From DASUPK01 sp963833375 (GTDB lineage Bacteria > Actinomycetota > Thermoleophilia > Solirubrobacterales > 70-9), in contig CAWHXR010000004.1 in assembly GCA_963833375.1 (NCBI GenBank), forward strand, positions 62,001 to 126,000: a stretch of 64,000 nucleotides of DNA, in the 5' to 3' direction. The notes beneath the pieces were generated by a model. That model worked only from the letters and a program-made list of their open reading frames with translations, was not told the origin of the DNA and ran no database searches. Shown one piece after another: positions 43,607 to 52,760 of this stretch. Numbering within the stretch: position 1 is the stretch's first letter; the number at the start of each line of letters is the position of its first letter. A program made the position numbers and the translations under genes.

Positions 43607-44433
43607 TGGCGGCCACCGCCACCGCCCGCCGCGCCTCGGCCGCACCGCGGACCGCGCCGCGGCGCAAGCCGCGCAGCCCGCGTCGCGCCCCCGCATCGAG
43701 GACGCGTCCACGTCAGGCGCCCGCCACCCGCCGAGGTCAGACGGGTCGCCCCTCGGCTTCGCCTGCGGGGCGCCCTCTCACCATGGCGGTCGCCGGCGCC
43801 GCTCTCTTCCCGCAGGCCGCCGTCCGGGGCGTGGGCGCCGTCCGGGACATCTCCGATTCGAGCCTGATCATGCGGCTCACCCGCGGCCGCGGCTGGATCG
43901 CCGTGCTCTGCGCGCTGCTCGGCGGGATCGTCGCGCTCAACGTCGTCAGCCTCAGCCTGAACGCGGGCTCTGGCCGGCTCTCGCTCCAGATCGACGAGCT
44001 CAAGACCCAGGTCTCCGCTCTGCACGCCCAGATCGACGAGCGTCTCTCCGCCGCGAAGGTCGAGGCGGAGGCCGCAAGGCTCGGCCTCGCGGTCCCCGAT
44101 CCGAAGGCGATCACCTACCTGAACGCGAGCAACGGGGACGCGGAGCGCCTCGCCCACCTGCTGGGCACAGACAGCTTCCTGATGGCTCAGAGCCTGCCGT
44201 CGAGCTATCCGTCGAGCAGCGCTTCCTACGCGCCGTCAACGACGAGCACGACCTCGTCGACGAGCACGACCTCGACGACGAGCACGACTTCCACGACGTC
44301 GGGCTCCTCGACGGGGACGACGCAGACGACCACGGCCCCGAGCTCGGGCAGCGGATCCCCGGGCGGCGCGCCGTCCGGCAGCGGCCCGTCGTCCGGCTCG
44401 TCGGGTGGCTCAACCGGAGGCGTTGGGCTCTAG
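43606..44433 (+). CDS. ftsL: FtsL-like division protein with long Ser/Thr tail
   Basis: 275 residues, far longer than most FtsL. A basic, Pro/Arg/Ala-rich cytoplasmic region (residues 1-55), another about 50 residues, then one membrane helix (GWIAVLCALLGGIVALNVVS, about 104-123), then a short coiled coil (LSLQIDELKTQVSALHAQID) as in FtsL/DivIC. After residue about 190 there is a low-complexity tail of Ser, Thr, Gly and Pro, outside the membrane. Position between rsmH and the penicillin-binding protein is the standard ftsL place. The identification rests on topology and order rather than sequence similarity, as usual for FtsL. Confidence 0.8.
   Translation: MAATATARRASAAPRTAPRRKPRSPRRAPASRTRPRQAPATRRGQTGRPSASPAGRPLTMAVAGAALFPQAAVRGVGAVRDISDSSLIMRLTRGRGWIAVLCALLGGIVALNVVSLSLNAGSGRLSLQIDELKTQVSALHAQIDERLSAAKVEAEAARLGLAVPDPKAITYLNASNGDAERLAHLLGTDSFLMAQSLPSSYPSSSASYAPSTTSTTSSTSTTSTTSTTSTTSGSSTGTTQTTTAPSSGSGSPGGAPSGSGPSSGSSGGSTGGVGL
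44238..44300 (+). repeat. Short tandem repeat inside ftsL
   Basis: Imperfect copies of ACGAGCACGACCTCG encode Thr/Ser repeats. Such runs can expand or contract. Confidence 0.7.
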
Positions 44434-44445
44434 GGGCACCTGGCG

Positions 44446-46104
44446 ATGCGACTGATAGACCGCCGGCTCGGGCTCCTCTTCTGCATCTTCTGCCTGGTCT
44501 TCTCGTTCGCGATCGCCCGCTCGTTCTGGCTCCAGGGCGTGAAGGGCGGCTCGCTCAGGGCCGAGGCCCGCAGCCAGCAGGTGACCCGGGTGACGATCCC
44601 AGGCCAGCGCGGCCGGGTGCTCGACCGCAACGGCAAGGTCCTGGCGGCGTCCGAGGACGCCGCCGACGTGATCGCGACGCCGTACCAGGTGGAGAACCCG
44701 GCGCAGACGGCGCTTCGTCTGCACGATGTCCTCGACGTCCCCACCCCGGACCTGCTCAAGTCGCTCTCCGACCGCAGCTCGGGCTTCGCCTACCTCGCGC
44801 GCAAGGTCGACCCGACCGTCGCCGCGCGGATCAAGAAGCTCGACATCACGGGGATCTCGACCGTGCCCACCAGCCGCCGGCTCTACCCACAGGGCGAGCT
44901 CGCCTCGCAGGTGATCGGCGCGGTCGGGACCGACAACCAGGGCCTCACCGGTCTCGAGCACTCCGAGAACGGGGTTCTCGGCGGCGCCAACGGAGAGGAG
45001 GACGTCGTCCACGACGCGCTGGGCCGGCCGCTGCGGATGGAGACCATCACCCCGGCCAGCGTGGGCGAGGACGTCCAGACCACGATCGACGCGGCCATCC
45101 AGGACAAGACCGAGCAGGCGCTCTCCGAGGCGGCGCAGCACTACCAGGCGAAGGGCGCCACCGCGATAGTCATGAACCCCAACACGGGCGAGGTGCTGGC
45201 GATGGCCAACTGGCCCGGTTTCGATCCCCAGAACCTTCAGAACGCCAATTCGGACGAGCTCGAGAACCGCGCCACCGGGTTCACCTACGAGCCGGGCTCA
45301 ACCTTCAAGGCATTCACGGTCGCCTCAGCGCTCGAGAACAAGGTGGTCACGCCGCGCTCGAGCTTCTACCTCCCTTCGGAGATCCACGTCTACGACCGGA
45401 CGATCGGCGAGGCCGAGCCGCGTCCCCCCGAGACGCTGACCACGGCCGAGATCCTCGCCCAGTCCTCCAACGTCGGCGCCGTCACGATCGGGATGAAGGA
45501 GGGCGCGGACCGCTTCTCACAGTGGATCAGCCGCTTCGGCTTCGGCCGTCCCACCGGCCTCGGGTACCCGGGCGAGGAGCAGGGGATCGTGCCGGCGCGA
45601 GACGAGTACTCGGGCTCGACGATGGGCAACCTGCCGATCGGGCAGGGCCTCTCGGTGACGCCGATGCAGATGGCGACCGCATACTCGGCGATCGCCGACG
45701 GCGGCATCCTGCGCCGCCCGACGCTGATCAAGAGCGTCGGGGGCCAGCCCGTCGACGAGAACACCGACCCGCATCGGGTGATCACAGAGAGGACCGCGGC
45801 GCAGCTGCGGCGGATGCTGGAGGGCGTGCTCGAGCCTGGCGGCACCGCCTCCTCCGTAAGCGTCCCCGGGTACGTCCTGGCGGGAAAGACCGGTACGGCG
45901 CAGAAGGTCGAGAACGGCACCTACTCGAACACGGACTACGTCGCCTCCTTCGTCGGGTTCGCGCCCGCCCAGCACCCGAAACTGCTGGTCGCCGTTGTCG
46001 TCGACCAGCCTCTCTACGTCCATTTCGGCGGGGCCGTCGCCGCGCCGGTGTTCGGCCAGATCGCCTCCTTCGCGCTGCCCTACCTGGGCATTTCGCCGCA
46101 CTGA
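44446..46104 (+). CDS. ftsI: Penicillin-binding protein, class B (FtsI/PBP2 type)
   Basis: 552 residues. Peptidoglycan D,D-transpeptidase for the septum. Membrane anchor at residues 8-26, then the dimerisation domain (RGRVLDRNGKVLAAS), then the transpeptidase with the three active-site motifs: STFK (Ser about 285), SSN (about 340) and KTGT (Lys about 481). GFGRPTGLGYPGEEQG and LPIGQGLSVTPMQMA are further typical blocks. No PASTA domains. It follows ftsL in the dcw cluster as expected for the septal enzyme. Confidence 0.94.
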   Translation: MRLIDRRLGLLFCIFCLVFSFAIARSFWLQGVKGGSLRAEARSQQVTRVTIPGQRGRVLDRNGKVLAASEDAADVIATPYQVENPAQTALRLHDVLDVPTPDLLKSLSDRSSGFAYLARKVDPTVAARIKKLDITGISTVPTSRRLYPQGELASQVIGAVGTDNQGLTGLEHSENGVLGGANGEEDVVHDALGRPLRMETITPASVGEDVQTTIDAAIQDKTEQALSEAAQHYQAKGATAIVMNPNTGEVLAMANWPGFDPQNLQNANSDELENRATGFTYEPGSTFKAFTVASALENKVVTPRSSFYLPSEIHVYDRTIGEAEPRPPETLTTAEILAQSSNVGAVTIGMKEGADRFSQWISRFGFGRPTGLGYPGEEQGIVPARDEYSGSTMGNLPIGQGLSVTPMQMATAYSAIADGGILRRPTLIKSVGGQPVDENTDPHRVITERTAAQLRRMLEGVLEPGGTASSVSVPGYVLAGKTGTAQKVENGTYSNTDYVASFVGFAPAQHPKLLVAVVVDQPLYVHFGGAVAAPVFGQIASFALPYLGISPH

Positions 46105-46153
46105 GCCGCGCGCGCATCGCCGGGTCGGGGCTCGCTCCTAGAATCGCGTCGGG

Positions 46154-47665
46154 ATGGAGCTGGGCGAGCTGCTGAGAGCCTCGGGCGTGGCCGCGGAGCT
46201 GCGGGGCGACGCGTCCGTGGAGATCGGCGATCTGGCATACGACAGCCGCCGGGTCGGACCCGGGACCCTCTTCTTCTGCTTCGCCGGCGAGAGGACGGAC
46301 GGGCACGACTTCGCCGCCGGAGCGGTCGAGGCCGGGGCCGCGGCGCTGATCGTGGAGCGCCCGCTCGACCTCGAGGTGCCCCAGGCCCAGGTAGAGGACG
46401 CCAGGGCCGCCATGGCGCCGATCTCAGCAAGCTTCAACGGCGATCCGACCTCGGAGCTCACCGTCGTCGGGATCACCGGGACGAACGGCAAGACGACCAC
46501 GGCCTTCCTGGTCCGGCACCTGCTGGAGGCCGCGGGGCGCCGGTGCGGGCTGCTCGGGACGGTGAGGCAAGTCGTCGGCGGCCAGATCGAGGAGGTCGAG
46601 CGGACGACGCCCGAGGCAATCGACCTGCAGCGGACCTTCGAGCGCATGCTGGAGGCCGGCGACAACGCCTGCGCCATGGAGGTCTCCTCGCACGCGCTGG
46701 TCCTCCACCGCGCCGACGCGATCCACTTCACGGTCAAGGTCTTCACCAACCTGAGCCAGGACCACCTCGACTTCCACGCCGACATGGAGGACTACTTCGG
46801 GGCCAAGCGGCTGCTCTTCTCGGGGGAGGGAGGCGCCCCGCTGATCGAGCTCGAAGGCGGTATCTCGGTGATCAACCTCGACGACGACTACGGGCAGCGC
46901 CTGGCGGCGGAACTCTCCTGCGGCTCGGGCGGGGAATGCATCACCTACTCCGCCGCCGGTGGCGCGGCTGACCTGAGCGCGCGAGGCGTCACCTTCGACG
47001 CAAGCGGATCGCGGTTCATGTGCCTCAGCCCGGACGGGGAGCTCGACGTGGAGACCCCGCTGCCGGGCGACTTCAACGTGGCCAACGCGCTCGCCGCCCT
47101 CTCGGTCGCCCACGCGCTCGGTCTGGACCTGCGGAAGTCGGCGGCGGCGCTCGCCTCGGCCGATCAGGTCCCGGGACGCTTCGAGTCGATCGACGAGGGA
47201 CAGCCCTTCGCGGTGATCGTCGACTACGCCCACACGCCCGATTCCCTCGAGAATGTGCTGGAGGCCGCGCGGCGGCTGACAGGCGGGCGCCTGATCTCGG
47301 TGTTCGGCTGCGGCGGCGACCGTGACACGGACAAACGACCGCAGATGGGCCGGGCGGGGGCCGAGCTCTCCGACGTCGCCGTGGTGACCTCGGACAACCC
47401 GCGCTCCGAGGACCCGGCCGCGATCATCGAGCAGATCCGTGCCGGCATCCCGGAGGACCCGCACGCCGAGGTCGTCGTGGAGGAGGACCGCCGCGCAGCG
47501 ATCGCCCTCGCCGTCGCCAGGGCCCGCGATGGCGACGCGGTGGTGATCGCCGGCAAAGGGCACGAGCAGGGACAGGAATTCGAGGACGGCCGGAAGATCC
47601 CGTTCGATGACCGAGACGTGGCTCGGGACGAGCTGCGCAAGCTCGCTGCGAGTGCCGCAAGTTGA
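46154..47665 (+). CDS. murE: UDP-MurNAc-tripeptide ligase
   Basis: Adds the third amino acid to the peptidoglycan stem. 503 residues. Mur-ligase domains: DLAYDSRRVGPGTLFFCFAG (domain 1), ATP loop GITGTNGKTTTA, then HALVLHRADAIHF and TNLSQDHLDFH, and the C-terminal domain with VIVDYAHTPDSLENVL. The motif DNPRSEDP (about residues 414-421) is of the DNPR type, which marks meso-diaminopimelate specificity; lysine enzymes differ here. TAGAAT lies nine bases before the ATG and could be an internal promoter. Confidence 0.95.
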   Translation: MELGELLRASGVAAELRGDASVEIGDLAYDSRRVGPGTLFFCFAGERTDGHDFAAGAVEAGAAALIVERPLDLEVPQAQVEDARAAMAPISASFNGDPTSELTVVGITGTNGKTTTAFLVRHLLEAAGRRCGLLGTVRQVVGGQIEEVERTTPEAIDLQRTFERMLEAGDNACAMEVSSHALVLHRADAIHFTVKVFTNLSQDHLDFHADMEDYFGAKRLLFSGEGGAPLIELEGGISVINLDDDYGQRLAAELSCGSGGECITYSAAGGAADLSARGVTFDASGSRFMCLSPDGELDVETPLPGDFNVANALAALSVAHALGLDLRKSAAALASADQVPGRFESIDEGQPFAVIVDYAHTPDSLENVLEAARRLTGGRLISVFGCGGDRDTDKRPQMGRAGAELSDVAVVTSDNPRSEDPAAIIEQIRAGIPEDPHAEVVVEEDRRAAIALAVARARDGDAVVIAGKGHEQGQEFEDGRKIPFDDRDVARDELRKLAASAAS

Positions 47666-49023
47666 TCGCCCTCGAGGGTGACCGTCTCGCCTCGGCGGCC
47701 GGGGCCGAGGTGCTGGCGAGCGGCGCGCCAGGCGTCCCGCATCGCGCGGTGATCGATTCGCGCGCCGTCCGCGAGGGCGATCTGTTCGTTGGCCTGCGCG
47801 GCGAGCGCTTCGATGGCGGGGAGTTCGCGGACGCCGCCCTGCGCCAGGGCGCCTGGGGCGCCCTGGTCGGCACGCAGTGGGCGCGCGAGCTAGCGGCCCA
47901 GCGCCGCGTCGGCGCGACGGATGGGTCGAGCTGGATCCTCGGCGCGGCAGATCCGCTCGCGTCGCTGCAGTCCCTGGCCCGGGCGTGGCGCGAGGAGCTG
48001 GGTTGCCGGGTGATCGGCATCACGGGATCGACCGGAAAGACCTCGGTCAAGGACGTCTGCCGCGTTCTGCTGCCCGCCGAGGTGCATGCGAGCCCGGAGA
48101 ACTTCAACACGGAGATCGGCCTGCCCTTGGCCGTGCTGGCCGCGCCTGAGGGCACCGATGTGCTCGTGCTCGAGATGGGGATGCGCGGTCCGGGCCAGAT
48201 CGCCGAGCTCTGCGCGATCGCCGAGCCCGACGTCGCCGTGATCACCAACGTCGGCCCGGTCCACGTCGAGCTGCTCGGCTCGGTCGAGGCGATCGCCGCG
48301 GCGAAGGCGGAGATCATCGACGGCCTGCGCGCCGGCGGTACCGCCGTCGTCCCCGCACGGGCCGATCCGCTCGAGCGCCACCTCGAACGCGCTCCGAACC
48401 TGCTTCGCTTCGGGGCGGGCGGCGACGTCGAGGCGGTCGAGGTGATGGCCGAGGCGGGGGAGACCGACGCGCTGGTCAGGACGCCCGCCGGAGATCATCC
48501 GTTCAAGCTGCCTTTCGTCGAGGCCCACAACCTCGACAACGCCCTGGCGGCGATCGCCGCCGGCCTCGCACTCGGCTTCTCCCTCGATGCGATGGCGGAT
48601 CGGGCGCCCGGGATAGTCTTCTCGCGCCTTCGTGGGGAACTGGTCGAGCTCCCGGAGAACGCCATCCTGATCAACGATTGCTACAACGCCAACCCGATCT
48701 CCATGCGGGCGGCGCTGGATCACCTCGCCTCGCTGAGGGCGGGGGGCCGGCGGCTAGCGGTCCTCGGCGAGATGCGCGAGCTCGGGGCGGATGCGGCCGC
48801 CTACCACCGCGAGATCGGTGAGCACGCCCGCGAGCAGGGAGTGGACCTGCTGATCGGCGTGGGCGAGCTGGCCGGCGAGTACGAGCCGGACGAGCAGGTT
48901 GCGGACGCGGATGCCGCCGCGGACGCCCTCGCCGCCGCGCTGGGGCCCGGGGACGCCGTCCTCGTCAAGGGCTCCCGCGCGGTCGGCCTGGAGCGGGTCG
49001 CCGAGAAGCTGACGGAGGGCTAG
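47662..49023 (+). CDS. murF: UDP-MurNAc-tripeptide:D-Ala-D-Ala ligase
   Basis: 453 residues from TTG at 47662 (overlaps the murE stop). Completes the stem pentapeptide. Domain 1 with VIDSRAVREGDLFVGLRGER, ATP loop GITGSTGKTSVKD, then ASPENFNTEIGLPL and LVLEMGMRGPGQIAEL, and C-terminal ILINDCYNANPISMRAALD and RRLAVLGEMRELG. All expected blocks are present and intact. Confidence 0.95.
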   Translation: MIALEGDRLASAAGAEVLASGAPGVPHRAVIDSRAVREGDLFVGLRGERFDGGEFADAALRQGAWGALVGTQWARELAAQRRVGATDGSSWILGAADPLASLQSLARAWREELGCRVIGITGSTGKTSVKDVCRVLLPAEVHASPENFNTEIGLPLAVLAAPEGTDVLVLEMGMRGPGQIAELCAIAEPDVAVITNVGPVHVELLGSVEAIAAAKAEIIDGLRAGGTAVVPARADPLERHLERAPNLLRFGAGGDVEAVEVMAEAGETDALVRTPAGDHPFKLPFVEAHNLDNALAAIAAGLALGFSLDAMADRAPGIVFSRLRGELVELPENAILINDCYNANPISMRAALDHLASLRAGGRRLAVLGEMRELGADAAAYHREIGEHAREQGVDLLIGVGELAGEYEPDEQVADADAAADALAAALGPGDAVLVKGSRAVGLERVAEKLTEG

Positions 49024-50001
49024 GTGCTCGGCGAGATTCTCATCGCGGGCATGGCCACGATGCTGCTCTGCATCTTCCTCGGGCCGAAGTTCATCGAGTA
49101 CCTGCGCCGGCGGGAGTTCGGTCAGCACATCCGCGAGGAGGGCCCCGAGGAGCACCACGAGAAGGCCGGCACGCCGACGATGGGCGGGCTGCTGATCTTC
49201 ACGGCGTTAGCGATCCCGTACCTGGTGCTCTCCGACCGCGACACGCAGAGCCTCGCGGTCTTCGGCGTCGCGCTCGGCTGCGCCCTGATCGGCTTCGTCG
49301 ACGACTACCTGAAGATCTCCAGGCGACGCTCGCTGGGACTCTCGGCCCGGTACAAGCTGGTCTTGCAGGCCGGCCTCGCCTTCGGGCTCTGGTACGTCGC
49401 CCACCACTCGGTGGGCCTCGAGTCGAGCCTTGAGCTGCGCATCTCCCACGCCTCGCTCGACATCCCCGATCCGGTCTACCCGATCGTGATCTTCCTGGTG
49501 ATCGCGGGCTCGAGCAACGCGGTGAACCTGACCGACGGCCTCGACGGCCTGGCCGCCGGGTGCTGCGCGATCGTGCTGCTCGCCTACACCGCGATCACCT
49601 TCATCACAAGCGGCGAGCACAGCCTCTCGCTGCTCTCCTCTTGCCTGGTTGGCGGCTGCATCGGCTTCCTCTGGTTCAACGCATTCCCGGCGTCGATCTT
49701 CATGGGGGACACGGGGTCGCTGGGCTTGGGCGGCGCGATCGGGGCGCTGGCGGTGATGACCCAGACCGAGATCCTGCTGATCATCACGGGCGGCATCTTC
49801 GTGATCGAGGCGCTCTCGGTCGCCCTGCAGGTCGCCACCTTCAAGATGCTTCGCCGGCGCATCCTGCTGATGGCGCCGGTTCATCACCACTTCGAGCTGA
49901 TGGCCTGGTCGGAGACCAAGATCATGCTCCGCTTCTGGATCGTCGCCGCCGTCTGCGGCGGGATCGGCTTCACGCTGTACCAGCAGTCGATCGGCACCTA
50001 G
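49024..50001 (+). CDS. mraY: Phospho-MurNAc-pentapeptide transferase
   Basis: Forms lipid I by moving phospho-MurNAc-pentapeptide to undecaprenyl phosphate in the membrane. 325 residues from GTG at 49024, right after the murF stop. About ten membrane helices. Conserved: EEHHEKAGTPTMGGLLIF, ALIGFVDDYLKISRR (Asp pair), SNAVNLTDGLDGLAAG, FMGDTGSLGLGGAI, and the cytoplasmic loop RRRILLMAPVHHHFELM. Confidence 0.96.
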   Translation: MLGEILIAGMATMLLCIFLGPKFIEYLRRREFGQHIREEGPEEHHEKAGTPTMGGLLIFTALAIPYLVLSDRDTQSLAVFGVALGCALIGFVDDYLKISRRRSLGLSARYKLVLQAGLAFGLWYVAHHSVGLESSLELRISHASLDIPDPVYPIVIFLVIAGSSNAVNLTDGLDGLAAGCCAIVLLAYTAITFITSGEHSLSLLSSCLVGGCIGFLWFNAFPASIFMGDTGSLGLGGAIGALAVMTQTEILLIITGGIFVIEALSVALQVATFKMLRRRILLMAPVHHHFELMAWSETKIMLRFWIVAAVCGGIGFTLYQQSIGT

Positions 50002-50076
50002 ATTCGACCGCCGATCGGTTTCTCAGGCACGCCCCAGGCACGCAGGGAGTGAGGGGCGGAGGGCGAAGATAGTTAT

Positions 50077-51450
50077 GTGAACCCAGGCCTGAAGCCGCGG
50101 CCGCCCCTGCCCGAGGGCCCCTTCCTCGTGGTCGGGCTGGCGCGCTCCGGCGCCGCGATTGCGAGCCTGCTCGCCGAGCGTGGCGAGACCGTGCTCGGGG
50201 TCGATTCCGGGAGCCCCGAGGAGGCGGCAGGGCTGGAGCGGGCGGGCGTCGAAGTCAGCTTGGGCGTGGATGGAACACGGCAACTCGACCGTGCCCGAAC
50301 GCTGGTGAAGAGCCCCGGCGTGCCCCAGGACGCCCCAGTGGTCGAGGTGGCCCGGGAGCGTGGGGTCGAGGTCACCGGCGAGCTCGAGCTCGCCTGGCGC
50401 CTGATCCCGAACCCGTTCTGCGCGGTCACCGGCACGAACGGCAAGACCACCACGACAGAGCTGGTCGGCCACCTGCACCGCACCGCCGGTCGCCCCGTCG
50501 CCGTGGCGGGCAACGTCGGCACGCCCCTCGCCTCGCTGGCGGGCGCGGTGGACCTCGACGCGACGGTGGTCTGCGAGTCCTCCAGCTTCCAGCTCGAGGA
50601 CTCCTCTCAGTTCTCACCGGAGTGCGCGGTCTTCATCAACCTCGCGCCGGACCACCTCGATCGCCACGGGACGCTCGAGAGCTACCTATCCGCCAAGCTG
50701 CGGATCTTCGCCAACCAGGCGAACGACGACTCCGCCGTCTACAACGGCGAGATCGAGGAGCTCCGGGCCCGCGATCTGGGCGGTTGCGCCCGCCGCATCC
50801 GCTTCTGCCCGGCGGAGGCCGACGCCGCCGATCCGGACTGCGAGCTCAGCCTGCGCGACGGCGTGATCTTCGCCGCGGACGAGCCGCTGCTCCGAGTCGA
50901 CGAGCTCCAGCTGCTCGGCGGGCACAATGTCGAGAACGTGATGGCGGCCGCGGCGGCCGGGCTTGCCTCCGGCCTGCCCCGCGACGCGGTCGCCGAGGGC
51001 CTTCGCAGCTTCACGGGCGTCCGCCACCGGCTCGAGCGGGTCCGGGAGCTGGACGGCGTCCTCTACGTCAACGACTCCAAGGCGACCAACGTGGCCTCGG
51101 CCCTGGCGGGTCTGCGGGCCTTCGAGGGCGGCGTCCGCCTGATCGCGGGTGGACGCCCCAAGCAGGAGAGCTTCGAGCCCCTTGCAGCGGCTGTCGGCGA
51201 GCGCTGCGTGGGCTGCTATCTGATCGGGGAGGCCACCGAGCGGATGGCGGCGGAGCTCGCCTCGGCCGCGGATGCCGGAGTCGAGATCACTGAATGCGGC
51301 TCCCTGGAGCGGGCGGTCGAGGCCGCCGCGGGCGACGCCAGGCCCGGTGAGGTCGTCCTGCTCTCGCCGGCCTGCGCGAGCTTCGATGCCTTCAAGGACT
51401 TCGAGCAGCGCGGCGAGCGCTTCCGCGAGCTGGTGGAGGCGCTCGGATGA
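50077..51450 (+). CDS. murD: UDP-MurNAc-L-alanine:D-glutamate ligase
   Basis: 457 residues from GTG at 50077. Adds D-glutamate. N-terminal Rossmann-like domain FLVVGLARSGAAIASLL, ATP loop VTGTNGKTTTTELV, CESSSFQLED, then FINLAPDHLDRHG, HNVENVMAAAAA and GVRHRLERVRELDGVLYVND. Close to family length. ftsW starts inside its stop codon. GATAGT just before the start suggests a promoter or short leader; this is not certain. Confidence 0.95.
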   Translation: MNPGLKPRPPLPEGPFLVVGLARSGAAIASLLAERGETVLGVDSGSPEEAAGLERAGVEVSLGVDGTRQLDRARTLVKSPGVPQDAPVVEVARERGVEVTGELELAWRLIPNPFCAVTGTNGKTTTTELVGHLHRTAGRPVAVAGNVGTPLASLAGAVDLDATVVCESSSFQLEDSSQFSPECAVFINLAPDHLDRHGTLESYLSAKLRIFANQANDDSAVYNGEIEELRARDLGGCARRIRFCPAEADAADPDCELSLRDGVIFAADEPLLRVDELQLLGGHNVENVMAAAAAGLASGLPRDAVAEGLRSFTGVRHRLERVRELDGVLYVNDSKATNVASALAGLRAFEGGVRLIAGGRPKQESFEPLAAAVGERCVGCYLIGEATERMAAELASAADAGVEITECGSLERAVEAAAGDARPGEVVLLSPACASFDAFKDFEQRGERFRELVEALG

Positions 51451-52760
51451 GCGCGCGGGCGAGGACGCCGAAGCGCGACGCGCCGCCGCTCGAGTACTCC
51501 CTGCTGCTCACGGCGACGCTCTGCCTGCTCGCCTTCGGCGCCGTCATGGTCTTCAGCGCGAGCTCGGCCCGCTCCCTGCTCAACACCGGCGGCAACGGCT
51601 TCTACTACCTCGAGCGAACCCTGATCTTCGGCGGGATCGGGCTGGTGGTGATGCGGATCGCAGCGGTGCGCGGCGTCGCCCTGGTCCGGGTGCTCACCCC
51701 GCTGATCCTGCTCTCGTCGCTCTTCCTGCTCTTCGCGGTACTGCTCCCCGGCGTCGGCACCACTGTGAACGGTGCCCAGCGCTGGGTGGGCGGCGGCCTC
51801 CTTCAATTCCAGCCCTCGGAGCTCGCGAAGATCGCGCTGGTCCTCTATGGCGCCTTTCTGCTCTCGGCGGAGCCGCGCCGCGCCCGCACCCTCGGCGGAC
51901 TCGGTCCCTACCTGCTGGTGGTCGGTCTCTCGGTCCTGCTGATCGCCAAGGAGCCCGACCTGGGAACCGCGATCGTCGTCTCCTTTGCGGTCTGCTGCGT
52001 GCTCTTCCTGGCGGGCGTGCGGCCGCGCACCCTGGCGCCGGTTGGCGCCGTGATCGCCCTGGTCGTGCTGGTCATGATCGCGGTGCACCCCTACCAGGAG
52101 GCCCGCCTCACCGGCTTCCTCCATCCCGGCAGCGACACGAGCGGTGCTGGCTTCCAGGCGAAGCAGGCGACGATCGCGATCGGCTCCGGCGGCATCTTCG
52201 GCGTCGGCCTCGGCGAGAGCGTGCAGAAGGCCTCGTATCTCCCCGAGGCCCACACGGACATGATCGCCGCCGTGATCGGCGAGGAGCTTGGCCTGGCGGG
52301 GATGTTCGTCCTGGTCGGCCTCTTCGGCATGTTCGGCTACGCGGGCCTGCGTGCCGCCCACCGGGCCCGCGACCGCTTCAGCAAGCTGCTCGCGGCGGGG
52401 CTCACCTCGCTGATCATGGCCCAGGCCGCCCTCAACCTGTTCGCGGTACTCGGCCTTGCCCCGCTCACCGGCGTACCCCTGCCCTTCGTCTCATATGGAG
52501 GGACCAGCCTGGTACTGACGCTCGCGGCGACGGGCTTGATCCTGAATGTTGCCCGTAGGCCCGCCCGGGTGGCCAGGCGCGGCTCCTCCGGGCGCGGCGG
52601 CCGCGCCACGGCCGGGGGCCCTGCGAGACTGCGAGTGGCCCAGGGCGGAACCCACCCCAGGAGGAAGCGCGCAGCAAGTGGCACGAGTCGTGATAGCGGC
52701 CGGCGGCACGGCGGGGCACGTCGTGCCGGCGATCGCCGTCGCCGACGCGCTTCGCGCTGA
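51447..52760 (+). CDS. ftsW: Lipid II polymerase/flippase-family protein FtsW
   Basis: 437 residues from ATG at 51447. SEDS-family glycosyltransferase working with the septal penicillin-binding protein. About ten membrane helices. Blocks: GAQRWVGGGLLQFQPSELAK, LLIAKEPDLGTAIVV, SYLPEAHTDMIAAVIGEELG, and GVPLPFVSYGGTSLVLTLAA near the end. The C-terminus is very basic (from about residue 375) and its last about 27 residues overlap the start of murG in another frame, so this tail may be an extension of no function or the result of a lost stop. Confidence 0.94.
   Translation: MSARARTPKRDAPPLEYSLLLTATLCLLAFGAVMVFSASSARSLLNTGGNGFYYLERTLIFGGIGLVVMRIAAVRGVALVRVLTPLILLSSLFLLFAVLLPGVGTTVNGAQRWVGGGLLQFQPSELAKIALVLYGAFLLSAEPRRARTLGGLGPYLLVVGLSVLLIAKEPDLGTAIVVSFAVCCVLFLAGVRPRTLAPVGAVIALVVLVMIAVHPYQEARLTGFLHPGSDTSGAGFQAKQATIAIGSGGIFGVGLGESVQKASYLPEAHTDMIAAVIGEELGLAGMFVLVGLFGMFGYAGLRAAHRARDRFSKLLAAGLTSLIMAQAALNLFAVLGLAPLTGVPLPFVSYGGTSLVLTLAATGLILNVARRPARVARRGSSGRGGRATAGGPARLRVAQGGTHPRRKRAASGTSRDSGRRHGGARRAGDRRRRRASR

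Noticed and set aside
44238..44300. Repeat array as a CRISPR
   Set aside because: The repeats are about 15 bases, lie in frame within ftsL and have no spacers. No CRISPR array or cas gene was seen in the window.
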